DNA of 31,666 nt from Sphingomonadales bacterium (GTDB taxonomy: Bacteria; Pseudomonadota; Alphaproteobacteria; Sphingomonadales; Sphingomonadaceae), in NCBI GenBank assembly GCA_018971065.1, contig JAGWVC010000043.1, positions 1 to 31,666 on the forward strand, given 5' to 3'. Each line of letters begins with the position of its first letter. Position 1 is the first letter of the stretch. The notes under the pieces were generated by a model. That model ran no database searches. It saw only the letters and a list, made by a program, of their open reading frames with translations, and was not told where the DNA came from. Below are positions 14,742-22,700 of the stretch, in pieces. Made by a program: the position numbers and the translations under genes.

Positions 14742-15808
14742 CACGCCGCCCCCTGCTGCTGGCCAAGCCCGCGCCGCCGGTAATGTCCGGCGACGGCTTC
14801 GTAGAAGGCGGAAGGGATTTCGCTGCCGGTGCGGCTGCTGCGGAACAGCGCGCGGGTGAGCGCCGGGTCGCTGATCGTCGGCACGCCATAGGTGAAGGCG
14901 ATGGAGCGGATGCGCCGCGCCATCTCGCCCGCGCCGCGCGCCACCAGATGCGGTGCCTGCATCGTTGCCGGATCATAGCGCAGCGCCACGGCATAATGGG
15001 TGGGGTTGGTCAGGATCACGTCCGCGCCCTTGACCGCGCGCAGCGCGCGCACCGCCTTGGCCAGTTCGCCGTGCAATTGCTTGCGCTTCTGCTTCTGGCG
15101 GGGCTCGCCCTCGCGGTCGCGGTGCTCGCGCTTCAGCTCGCGGCGGCTCATCCGCATGCGCTTGGCGAATTCGCGGCGGACCCAGACCTGATCGACCACG
15201 GCAAAGGCCAGCGCGGCAAGGGCGAAGAACATCATCAACCGCAGCAGCGCCGCCACCAGCACCGCGCCGAAATGCGGCGCGTCGGCCAGGGCGACGGCCT
15301 GTTCGCTGACCATTTCACCGATCACCAGCCAGGCGATCACGGCATAGACCGCCAGCTTGAAGGTTGCCTTCAGCGCCTCGACCAGCATGCGCCACGAGAA
15401 CAGGCGCTTGATCCCCTTGGCCGGGTTGATCCGGCTCAAATCGGGCTTGAGCGGATGGGCCGAAAACACCGGGCCGACCTGGACGAAATCGAGCACCAGC
15501 GCGATGCCGAACAAGGCACCGGCAAAGGTCACCAGCGGCCGGATCACCGGCATGGCCAGCCGCGCGCTGACCGTGCCCAGCGTCTGCGGATCGTGGCCCA
15601 GCGCGCCGGCGGATGCCAGCGTCTCGCCCGAGGCATGGGCGATGGCCATGGCCAGCGCCGCGCCGCCGACCCAGAGGAAACCGATCGCCGCCGCCAGCGC
15701 GGCAAAGAAGCCGAGGTCCATCGACCGCGCCACCGCGCCGCGTTCGCGCGCGCGCTTGAGCTTGAACGGGGTGGCCTGCTCGGTCTTGTCGAGTTCGGTC
15801 TCGTCCAT
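14741..15808 (-). CDS. flhB: Flagellar biosynthesis protein FlhB
   Basis: FlhB is the export-gate protein that switches substrate specificity from rod/hook to filament by autocleavage. The product is 355 residues. The N-terminus shows 'DKTEQATPFKLKRARERGAVARS' features (about 7-29), typical of FlhB/SctU. Four membrane helices lie at about 30-210. A charged linker (RRELKREHRDREGEPRQKQ) is followed by 'AVKGADVILTNPTHYAVALRYD'. The autocleavage motif NPTH is at about 268-271. The ATG at 15808 is chosen because the family N-terminus begins there; the frame opens to 15832, within fliR. It starts 1 base after the fliR stop and overlaps flhA. Confidence 0.96.
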   Translation of the reverse strand: MDETELDKTEQATPFKLKRARERGAVARSMDLGFFAALAAAIGFLWVGGAALAMAIAHASGETLASAGALGHDPQTLGTVSARLAMPVIRPLVTFAGALFGIALVLDFVQVGPVFSAHPLKPDLSRINPAKGIKRLFSWRMLVEALKATFKLAVYAVIAWLVIGEMVSEQAVALADAPHFGAVLVAALLRLMMFFALAALAFAVVDQVWVRREFAKRMRMSRRELKREHRDREGEPRQKQKRKQLHGELAKAVRALRAVKGADVILTNPTHYAVALRYDPATMQAPHLVARGAGEMARRIRSIAFTYGVPTISDPALTRALFRSSRTGSEIPSAFYEAVAGHYRRRGLGQQQGAA

Positions 15809-15809
15809 G

Positions 15810-16589
15810 TCAGACCAGCCTCGGCATGACATCGATCGCCGCAGCGACGAGCCGGGCGAACAGCGCGCCCGAAAAGCCCAGCGCGATGGGCATGACCAGC
15901 AGCAGCGCCGCCGCCTTGACCTGGATGCCCAGCAGCAGGGCGTTCATCTGCGGTACGGTGCGGCTGAGCATGGCGACCACCACGTCGGCCAGCAGCAGCG
16001 TTGCGATCACCAGCGCGCCCACGCCCAGCGCCACCAGCGTAACCGTGCCGGCATAGGCCAGCAGCGTCGCCGGGCTCGCCGGACCGTGCGGTGCGGCCAG
16101 CGGCACCGCGCGCAGCGATGCGGCGAAGAAGCGCAGCACGGCAAGGTGCCCGCCGGCGGCGAAGAAGGTCACCCCGGCGGCATAGGCGAAGATCGTGCCA
16201 GCCAGTGGCACCTGTCCGCGCGTCTGCGGGTCGATCAGCATGGCCAGGCCGAAGCCCGCCTGCACGTCGATAGTCCGCCCGATCATGTAGAGCGCGCCGA
16301 ACAGCAGCTGCAGCGCCACCACCGGCACCAGTCCCAGCGTGATCTCGCGCAGCGCGCCGACCGCCAGCACGGTGCTGTCGACATGCGCGAGCCGGGCCGA
16401 GGCAGGCAGGGCGGAAACCAGCATGATGGCGAAGCCCAGGCTCATCAGCCCGACGAACAGGCGCGGCACGCGGGTGAGGGTGAAGGGCGGGGCGAACAGG
16501 AACACCGGCATGATCCGCAGGCTGAGCAGCCCGCAGGACGCGACCCACGCCGCCAGCCCGTCTCCCCGGATGAGTTCGCCGCCGGTCAT
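15810..16589 (-). CDS. fliR: Flagellar biosynthetic protein FliR
   Basis: FliR is a polytopic export-gate protein that joins the FliP-FliQ channel. The 259-residue product is of family length with about six hydrophobic helices. Recognisable FliR features are 'LRIMPVFLFAPPFTLTRVPRLFVGLMSLGFAIML' (about 24-57), 'REITLGLVPVVALQLLFGALYMIGRTIDVQAGF' (about 81-113), with the typical 'E...G...g' pattern, and 'SRTVPQMNALLLGIQVK' near 208-224. The start lies 4 bases after the fliQ stop. The order fliQ-fliR-flhB is common. Confidence 0.95.
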   Translation of the reverse strand: MTGGELIRGDGLAAWVASCGLLSLRIMPVFLFAPPFTLTRVPRLFVGLMSLGFAIMLVSALPASARLAHVDSTVLAVGALREITLGLVPVVALQLLFGALYMIGRTIDVQAGFGLAMLIDPQTRGQVPLAGTIFAYAAGVTFFAAGGHLAVLRFFAASLRAVPLAAPHGPASPATLLAYAGTVTLVALGVGALVIATLLLADVVVAMLSRTVPQMNALLLGIQVKAAALLLVMPIALGFSGALFARLVAAAIDVMPRLV

Positions 16590-16593
16590 GCCG

Positions 16594-16860
16594 CTATCCC
16601 AGACTCGGGATGATGCGGATCAGCGACAGGGCAAAATGCATCATCCGCCCGATCATCCACGGGCCGAGGAAGATCAGCAGCAGCGCCGATACCAGCATCT
16701 TGGGCACGTAGCTCAGGGTCATTTCCTGCAGCTGCGTGGTGGCCTGCAGGACGGAAATCAGCAGGCCGACCACCAGCACGGCCGCCAGCAGCGGACCGGC
16801 GATGATCATAGCTTCCCACATCATCCGGTTGAGCATGTCGATTGCCTGGCCCTGGCTCAA
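16594..16860 (-). CDS. fliQ: Flagellar biosynthetic protein FliQ
   Basis: FliQ is a two-helix membrane protein of the export channel. The 88-residue product has the full family layout: a short N-terminal helix (SQGQAIDMLNRMMWEAMIIA), first membrane helix 'GPLLAAVLVVGLLISVLQATTQLQE' region with the conserved 'G......QA.TQ.QE.TL...PK' pattern (about 22-55), and a second helix 'LVSALLLIFLGPWMIGRMM'. The start is a TTG that overlaps the stop of the TPR gene as TTGA. A strong GGGGAGG (16866-16872) 5 bases upstream supports it, and no better start lies upstream. Confidence 0.95.
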   Translation of the reverse strand: MSQGQAIDMLNRMMWEAMIIAGPLLAAVLVVGLLISVLQATTQLQEMTLSYVPKMLVSALLLIFLGPWMIGRMMHFALSLIRIIPSLG

Positions 16861-18005
16861 TGCAGCCTCCCCTGCCCGGCGGCGGGGCCGCGTTGCAGGC
16901 CGATGCCGGTCAGCGCCTGGGCAAGGGTCTTGCCGTCGACCCCGGCGGGCATGGCCATGGCCCGCTCGACGATGCGCTGCGCCAGTTCGGGCTTGCCGTC
17001 AGCCTCCAGCAGCAGGACCTTCGCCAGCATGCCGCCGAAGCATTCGTGGTCGAGCCTGAGGGCGATCTCGCTGCGGCGGCGCGCGCCTTCCAGATCACCG
17101 GCGGCGATGTCGAGCACCGCCAGCCCGCCGTGGGTTTCGGCAAAATTGTCGTCGAAGGCCAGCGCGGTCTCGAAGGCGCGGCGGGCAGCGGCAAGATCGC
17201 GGTTGGTGAAATGCGCCCAGCCGGCGGCGATCCAGGAACCGAGGTGATCGCCGAAGATCGCCGCGCCTTTCTCCAGGCACGGCGCGGCGGCGGCGGCATC
17301 GCCCGAGGCGAGCAGCCCCAGCCCCTTGCCGATCCACGCGCGCGGTGCCTGCGGCGCTTCGGCCAGCGCGCGGTCGAACAGCGCCAGGGCGCGGGCCGGG
17401 TCTTCCTCGTTCAGCGCGACCAGCCCGGTGGTGGTGAGCGCGTCGGCCCCGCCGGTGGCGCGGCCCGCCAGCTGCGCGGCCAGTGCATAGTCGTCCGCAT
17501 CCATCGCCGCGACCGAAGCCGCGCCGAGCAGTGCATCGTCCTCGGGCAGGCGTTCGAGCAGCTGCTGGCCCAGCGCCAGCGCGCCGTCGATGTCGCCGGT
17601 GTGATGCAGCGCCTGCACCTTGAGCGCGGCGGCGCGCGGCACGGCGGCGATCACCTCGTCGTCGGCCAGTGCCAGCACGTCCTCGAACCGGCCCTCGAGC
17701 GCCGACAGCCAGGCGAGGTTGAAGCGGACCACCGGGTGGTCATGCCCGCCCGCGCGCAAGCCCGCGAAGGCATGGCGCGCGCGGGCATAGTCGCCCGATC
17801 GCATCGCGGCCATGCCCTCGACATTGGCCAGCGCCGCCGGCACTTCGGCCAGCGCGCGATAACGGGCAACGAGATCGAGCGCCGTATCGAGCGCGGATTC
17901 GTCCAGCGCGGCATTGGCGGCATCGGCCAGCAGGCTGAGGTTGGCCGGATCGGCCTCCAGATAGGACTGCAGCCGCTGCAGGCGCGAAGGGGCGGCGTTC
18001 GGCAT
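16857..18005 (-). CDS. Tetratricopeptide-repeat protein
   Basis: The 382-residue product is made of degenerate TPR-type helix pairs throughout. Examples are 'GMAAMRSGDYARARHAFAGL' (about 77-96), 'GLVALNEEDPARALALFDRALAEAPQAPRAW', 'AAGWAHFTNRDLAAARRAFETALAFDDNFAETHGGLAVL', and 'DLEGARRRSEIALRLD'. The A/G-A spacing fits the TPR consensus. I see no signal peptide or membrane helix, so it is probably cytoplasmic. The ATG at 18005 overlaps the stop of the adenylate-forming enzyme gene (TGATG); upstream frame to 18302 belongs to that gene. The stop overlaps fliQ. Coupling to both sides suggests a protein-protein scaffold working with the upstream enzyme or the flagellar assembly, but its partner is unknown. 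TPR proteins occur in flagellin-modification systems, which is one possibility. Confidence 0.8.
   Translation of the reverse strand: MPNAAPSRLQRLQSYLEADPANLSLLADAANAALDESALDTALDLVARYRALAEVPAALANVEGMAAMRSGDYARARHAFAGLRAGGHDHPVVRFNLAWLSALEGRFEDVLALADDEVIAAVPRAAALKVQALHHTGDIDGALALGQQLLERLPEDDALLGAASVAAMDADDYALAAQLAGRATGGADALTTTGLVALNEEDPARALALFDRALAEAPQAPRAWIGKGLGLLASGDAAAAAPCLEKGAAIFGDHLGSWIAAGWAHFTNRDLAAARRAFETALAFDDNFAETHGGLAVLDIAAGDLEGARRRSEIALRLDHECFGGMLAKVLLLEADGKPELAQRIVERAMAMPAGVDGKTLAQALTGIGLQRGPAAGQGRLH
16866..16872 (-). promoter_or_regulatory. Strong ribosome binding site deciding the fliQ TTG start
   Basis: On the minus strand this reads GGGGAGG, 5 bases before the TTG at 16860. It is the clearest Shine-Dalgarno sequence in the operon and makes the rare TTG start credible. 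It lies inside the last codons of the TPR gene. Confidence 0.7.
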
Positions 18006-19393
18006 CAGGCAATGTCCCGGTTCAGCGCGTGCAGCGCGGCGTGGACGGCAGCGGGACTGGCTGCGCCGATGGCGTGCTCGTCCGGCTCGGGCGCGGGTAC
18101 GCGCGTGATCTGCGGCAGGATGTGCGGCGTGGTGCGCCCGCAGGCGCAGCCGCCCCAGTCCATCTCGACCACGTCGGCCGAAACGACCCCGCCCCAATAG
18201 GACTGCGCCACCAGATCGAAGAAAGCGGCGCGGCCCTTCTGCCGGCCGCTGCGTGGCAGCAGCGCCCCGGTGGCCGGATCGAGCACCATCGGCAGCACCC
18301 ACGGCATGACGTGGTAATGGCCCTCGCGGCAGCAGTGATGGCCGGTGGTGATCTCGGTCATGCCATAGGTGTTGACCAGATGATCGACCCCGCCGAAGCG
18401 CTTCATCGTCGCTTCCATGCCCTGCGGTTCGGGAAAGCCCTTGAGCCCGCCGAATGTGCGCACCACACTGCCCTTGCGCAGCCCGGGGGCCATGCCCATG
18501 CCCAGCCCTTCCTCGGCAAAGCGGAAGACATTGTGTGGCCCGCCGACCAGGATCACGCGGGTATCGTGCAGCCCGTGGCGCAGCGCATCGAGCAGGAAGC
18601 GCGTGCGTTCGGCGTGGGTGCGGTGCTGGTCCGCCGCCTCATCCAGCTTCTGCTGCACATAGTCGGACGGCTGCGGCGCGGCGGCGCGGCCCTGCCGGGC
18701 AGCTTCGGCGCGCATGATGTAGAGCTGCCAGTCGGTGCTGAGCCGCGACGGCAGCAACGGATAGAACTGCTCGGGCGTGGCGGCGACCGAGCGGCGATAC
18801 CAGTCCGCGCCGCGCAACACCGCCGAACGCCCGCCGGCATAGCTCAGCCACAGCACGGCCAGGTCCATCGCGTCGCGCGCCACGCCGTCCTGCGCGACCC
18901 ATTCGTCCAGCGTCATCCGCGAGAAGGCATAGAGCCGCTCGGTCTCCAGCTTGCCGCGGGCATAGAGCGACAGCGCGCCGGTGGTGCCCGAACTGTGGGT
19001 GACCAGCACGTCGGTTTCGCTGTCGATCGCGTCCATCCAGGCGTCGGCAGAACCGAAGCTGCGGCCGTCCAGCGCCGAAAAATCGTGCAGCGACAGGCGC
19101 GAAAGCCATTCGGTGAGCGGCGCGAAACGCAACGATTCAACCAGATGCTGCGGAAAGGTCTTGAACAGGCCATGCGGGAACAGCAGCGGCGCGACATCGT
19201 CTATCGTGCGGATTTCATCGATCCGGGCAGCATCGGCCAGCGCCTTCAGCGGCACGATCCGGTCGCGCATCGCGGCGAAGCGCGCCTGCAGCGCTTCCAG
19301 CTGCAGGGCTTCCTGTTCGTGCAGGGGCAAATGGGTGGCAGCAGCGGAACTGCCCCGGAACCATTCGGCCGGATCATCGGCGAAACACGCCAT
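18005..19393 (-). CDS. Adenylate-forming enzyme, LuxE/PaaK-like acyl-protein synthetase or acyl-CoA ligase
   Basis: The 462-residue product carries hallmarks of the ANL adenylate-forming superfamily: the phosphate-binding loop THSSGTTGALS (SSGTTG at 134-139), an aromatic/acidic motif NTYGMTEITTG (YGMTE at 343-347), and a late acidic-Gly block VEMDWGGCACGRTTPHI (CACGR at 416-420) like the end of PaaK-type ligases. The GGPHNVFRF and KGFPEPQG stretches fit the same fold. Such enzymes activate a carboxylic acid as an acyl-AMP and pass it to CoA or a protein. The substrate cannot be read from sequence. I start at the ATG at 19393, where the intergenic region ends; the frame opens to 19495. It is the first gene of the block and overlaps the TPR gene, suggesting an acylation step tied to this flagellar locus. 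Confidence 0.8.
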   Translation of the reverse strand: MACFADDPAEWFRGSSAAATHLPLHEQEALQLEALQARFAAMRDRIVPLKALADAARIDEIRTIDDVAPLLFPHGLFKTFPQHLVESLRFAPLTEWLSRLSLHDFSALDGRSFGSADAWMDAIDSETDVLVTHSSGTTGALSLYARGKLETERLYAFSRMTLDEWVAQDGVARDAMDLAVLWLSYAGGRSAVLRGADWYRRSVAATPEQFYPLLPSRLSTDWQLYIMRAEAARQGRAAAPQPSDYVQQKLDEAADQHRTHAERTRFLLDALRHGLHDTRVILVGGPHNVFRFAEEGLGMGMAPGLRKGSVVRTFGGLKGFPEPQGMEATMKRFGGVDHLVNTYGMTEITTGHHCCREGHYHVMPWVLPMVLDPATGALLPRSGRQKGRAAFFDLVAQSYWGGVVSADVVEMDWGGCACGRTTPHILPQITRVPAPEPDEHAIGAASPAAVHAALHALNRDIA

Positions 19394-19525
19394 TGTCAGT
19401 TGCCCATCCCCCGTTTCGCCGGCCCGAATCCCGACAATTACGTAGAGGCAATGTTGCGGGGAACGGGGCCGCTGTCCAGCGCGATAAGGCATCAAGCCAG
19501 CGTAAATTCGAAGAAATTTGCTCCG

Positions 19526-19537
19526 GTTCGGACGAAC
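19526..19537. promoter_or_regulatory. Palindrome GTTCG-GA-CGAAC, candidate operator
   Basis: A perfect 5-base inverted repeat with a 2-base centre sits in the middle of the divergent intergenic region, 6 bases before a direct repeat. Its form and place suit a dimeric regulator. No regulator is identified; chance occurrence cannot be excluded. Confidence 0.35.
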
Positions 19538-19542
19538 AGCTA

Positions 19543-19562
19543 AATTGTCCGCGAATTGTCCG
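19543..19562. repeat. Direct repeat AATTGTCCG x2 with 11-base period
   Basis: AATTGTCCG occurs at 19543-19551 and again at 19554-19562, separated by CG. The 11-base period places both copies on the same helix face, which suits cooperative binding of a regulator. No protein is assigned. Confidence 0.4.
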
Positions 19563-19730
19563 GAAAGAACCGACCGGAATCGCCGTTTTGCCCGAAACCC
19601 GCGAAAGCCAGGCTACGGCAAAATATCCTGTCCATTGCGGATCAATCGCAACAAATCGCTAAACATGTTGGAAATGCTCCGGATTTTGCAAGCCGACCAC
19701 GCATCATTCCGCCCGGCAGAGGGGGAATGC

Positions 19731-19738
19731 AAGGAAGG
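19731..19738 (+). promoter_or_regulatory. Ribosome binding site of the RHS gene
   Basis: AAGGAAGG lies 10 bases before the ATG at 19749. An in-frame TGA at 19740-19742 rules out any start further upstream, so this site fixes the beginning of the giant gene. Confidence 0.6.
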
Positions 19739-19748
19739 CTGACGACGC

Positions 19749-22700
19749 ATGACCGCACTGTTTTTTGGTCTGGGCACCGGAATCGAGCGCAATCTCGGCT
19801 ATTATCTGGGGGCACGGGCGCAACTGGGCGATCCCACGCTGGGCCGGGCGGGCCAGAAGGTTGAAGTAAACGCCGCCAACGGCAACCTGGTGATCCAGTC
19901 TGCCGATGAAATTCTGGCCGGCCGTGGTCCCGACGCCGCCTTTTCCCGCACCTACAACAGCCAGGGTGCGATTGCCGGAGAGACCGACAACTGGTGGTTC
20001 AACGTCCAGCGCAAGCTCGAAGTCACTGCCAAGACGCCCAATGCCTCGGGCGGCAAGCTGGCGCTGACCGACTGGGACGGCAGCACGGTCGAATTTTCCT
20101 ATGTCGCGGGGCAGGGGCGCTATCAGCTTGCCGCAACCAGTCCCTACAGCGATGATTACATCACCTTCGATGCTGTCTCCAACCAGTTCACCTGGGTTGA
20201 TGGCACCTCCGGAGCCCGGCAGAAGTTCCAGTATTTCGCCACGCCCAAGACCGCGCGGCTGATCAGCGTCGCCGATCCGGACGGCAACACCGTCACCTAT
20301 GACTATGACAGTGCGGCGGTTACCGGCAAGCTCAGCAAGATCACCACCACCATCGGCGCGACCGGGGTGGCCGGGCAGGGGCAGGGGACGACCAACGTCG
20401 TCAACGTGGCCTATTGGGCCGGCACCACCAACGTCAAAAGCTTCACCACCACCTATCTCGATGCCGGCGGCGCTACCCGCAGCATCAACCGCACTGCCTA
20501 TGACTATGACGCGACCAACCGCCTGATCCGCGCCACGGTGGACCTGACGCCCGAGAACGGCGCCGACACGCAGACCTATGTCACCGAATATACCTACAAG
20601 GCGGCAAGCGGGGTCGATGCGAAGCGGGTTGCCACGATTGTCGAAAAGGCGCTCAACCAGACAACCGGCGCGATCGTCACGGTTTCCAGCCTGGCGATCA
20701 CCTATGACGCCGCGGGCCGCGTCACCCAGCTCAGCGAAGCCATCGACGGCGTCACCGCGCGCGCGACCGGCTTCACCTACAACGCTGCCGGGCAGGTCGC
20801 CACCACCACCGATGCGCTCGGCCAGACCACGGCGATGACCTATGACGCGCAGGGCCGCGTCACCCGGATCGAGGAACCGGCAGCCGCATCGGGCGGCAAT
20901 GCGCGGATCACCCGCATCGATTACGATACGCTGCTGGCCGCCGCCAATGCCGCCACCGGCATGCCTGCCATCGCCGCCTCGTCGGACATCCGGCTCTATG
21001 ACGGTGCCGCCAACGAAACGGCGGGCCTTTACCTGACGCGCGAATGGCGGCAGCTCGATGCTGCCTACAACCTTGCCGAACAGGGCAGCGTCGCCGCGCG
21101 CGATCCGGCGACGGGGGCGATTCAGGCCACCATCGTCCGCAATGCCTATGTCGACAACCTGCTGGTGCGCTCGGCCAGCTATGTCTCGCTTGACAGCGAC
21201 GGCCCCGGCGCAGGCGAACCTGCCGATGCCCAGACGACGCGCTATGTCTACGACGGCGAACGCCACCTGCGCTTCGTCGTCAGCGGTGCCGGACGGGTCA
21301 GCGAATATGTCTATGACGCGCCGGGCCAGCTGGTTTCGACCATCGCCTATGCCGATAGCCTCTATCCCGTCGCCGGGCTTGCCGCGACGGCGACGCTCAG
21401 CGAGGCGCAGCTGACCGCATGGACCGGCACCATCGCCGACAAGAGCGGGGTGCAGCGCACCGATACGAATTACGATTTTCGCGGCGCGGTCGATACGGTC
21501 ACCAGCTATGGCCGGGCACTGGCCAATGGCAACGGTGACGCCAACGGACCAAAGTCCGCGACCCAGTACGTCTATGACCAGTACGGCAATCTGCTGAAGC
21601 GGCAGGTGGTCGGCGCGGCGCAGGCGGAGCTGTTCATCTATGACGGGCTCGGGCGGACGATCTCCACCACCACGCTGGCCGGCGCGACGTCAACCATCAC
21701 CATCGATGACGGCGCGCGCATTACCACGGTGGCAACCCCCGGCCTTGCCAGCCAGGTCTCGGCGTTCGACATGGCCGGGGAACTGCTCTCCAGCACCGCC
21801 GACGGGGCGACGACCAGTTTCGCCTATGATCGCCTCGGCCGCCCGCGCTATACTACCGATGCCACCGGGGTGCGACGCTATTCGCTCTATGACGGGCGCA
21901 GCCGCGAGGTGGCGGATGTCGATGCCGACGGGTCGGTGATCGAATACCGCTATGATGCCGCCAACCGCCTGGTGGCGACCATCGCCCGCGCCAACCTGCT
22001 CGATGCGGCGACGGTGGCGAGCTATGCCAACCTGAACGCCAATCCGGGCAATGCCTTTGCCGGACCCGCAGCCTCGGCGGATGATCGCTGGGCGTGGTCG
22101 GTCTATGACAAGGCCGGGCGGCTGGTGCAGACCATCGACGCCGCCGGCGCGGTGACGGCCTATGCCTATGACGCCTCGAACCGGCTGGTGCGGACCACCG
22201 CCTATGACACCCGGGCCGATGTTGCCGCGCTGAAAGCCGCGCTGCCGACGGCCCCGGTGACGGTAACCGCTTCGGCGGCCGACCGGGTCAGCCGCAACTT
22301 CTATGATGCCGATGGCCTGATGATCGCCACGCTCGATGCCGAGGGCGCGATTACCGAGATCGCCTATGACGGGGCCGGGCGCAGGATCCGAACGCTGTCC
22401 CATGCCGCGCTGACCGATTCGGCCCAGCGCGCAACCGGGACGCTGGCGGCGCTGCTGGCCAGCGCGCCCAAGGACAGTTCCGCCGCCTCGAAGGACATCG
22501 CCGACTACTGGCTCTACGACGGGCGCGGGCTGGTGCTGGCGACAGTCGATGGCGAAGGCCAGGTCAGCCGCTATGGCTACAGCGCGCGCGGCGACGTGAC
22601 GAGCGAGGAACACGGCGCGAAGCTGACGGCGGCGCAGGTGCTCGCCCTGCTCGGCCAGGCAGCGCCGACCGACGCGACGATTGCCGCCGCGATCAACGGT

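Larger units (their letters stand above)
19394..19748 (+). promoter_or_regulatory. Divergent intergenic region between the flagellar operon and the RHS gene
   Basis: This 355-base stretch lies between outward-facing starts and is visibly less GC-rich than its surroundings, especially 19500-19700. It holds short open frames but none with coding character or a family match. It probably carries the promoter of the leftward operon and that of the RHS gene. I looked for sigma-54 (GG-N10-GC) and sigma-28 (GCCGATAA-type) elements and found no convincing one. TTGCGG (19635-19640) followed 17 bases later by GCTAAA is a weak sigma-70-like pair for the RHS gene. Confidence 0.5.

Noticed and set aside
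18005..19393. Calling the adenylate-forming enzyme PaaK (phenylacetate-CoA ligase) outright
   Set aside because: The SSGTTG and CxCGR-type motifs fit the wider family, but the context has no phenylacetate pathway genes and the substrate cannot be read from the sequence.
19394..19748. Flagellar sigma-54 or sigma-28 promoter
   Set aside because: I found no GG-N10-GC pair with the surrounding consensus and no GCCGATAA-type -10 element on either strand.
19393..19864. Short plus-strand frames in the intergenic region (e.g. 19393-19662, 19556-19864)
   Set aside because: They lack ribosome sites and family character, and the latter overlaps the RHS start in another frame.
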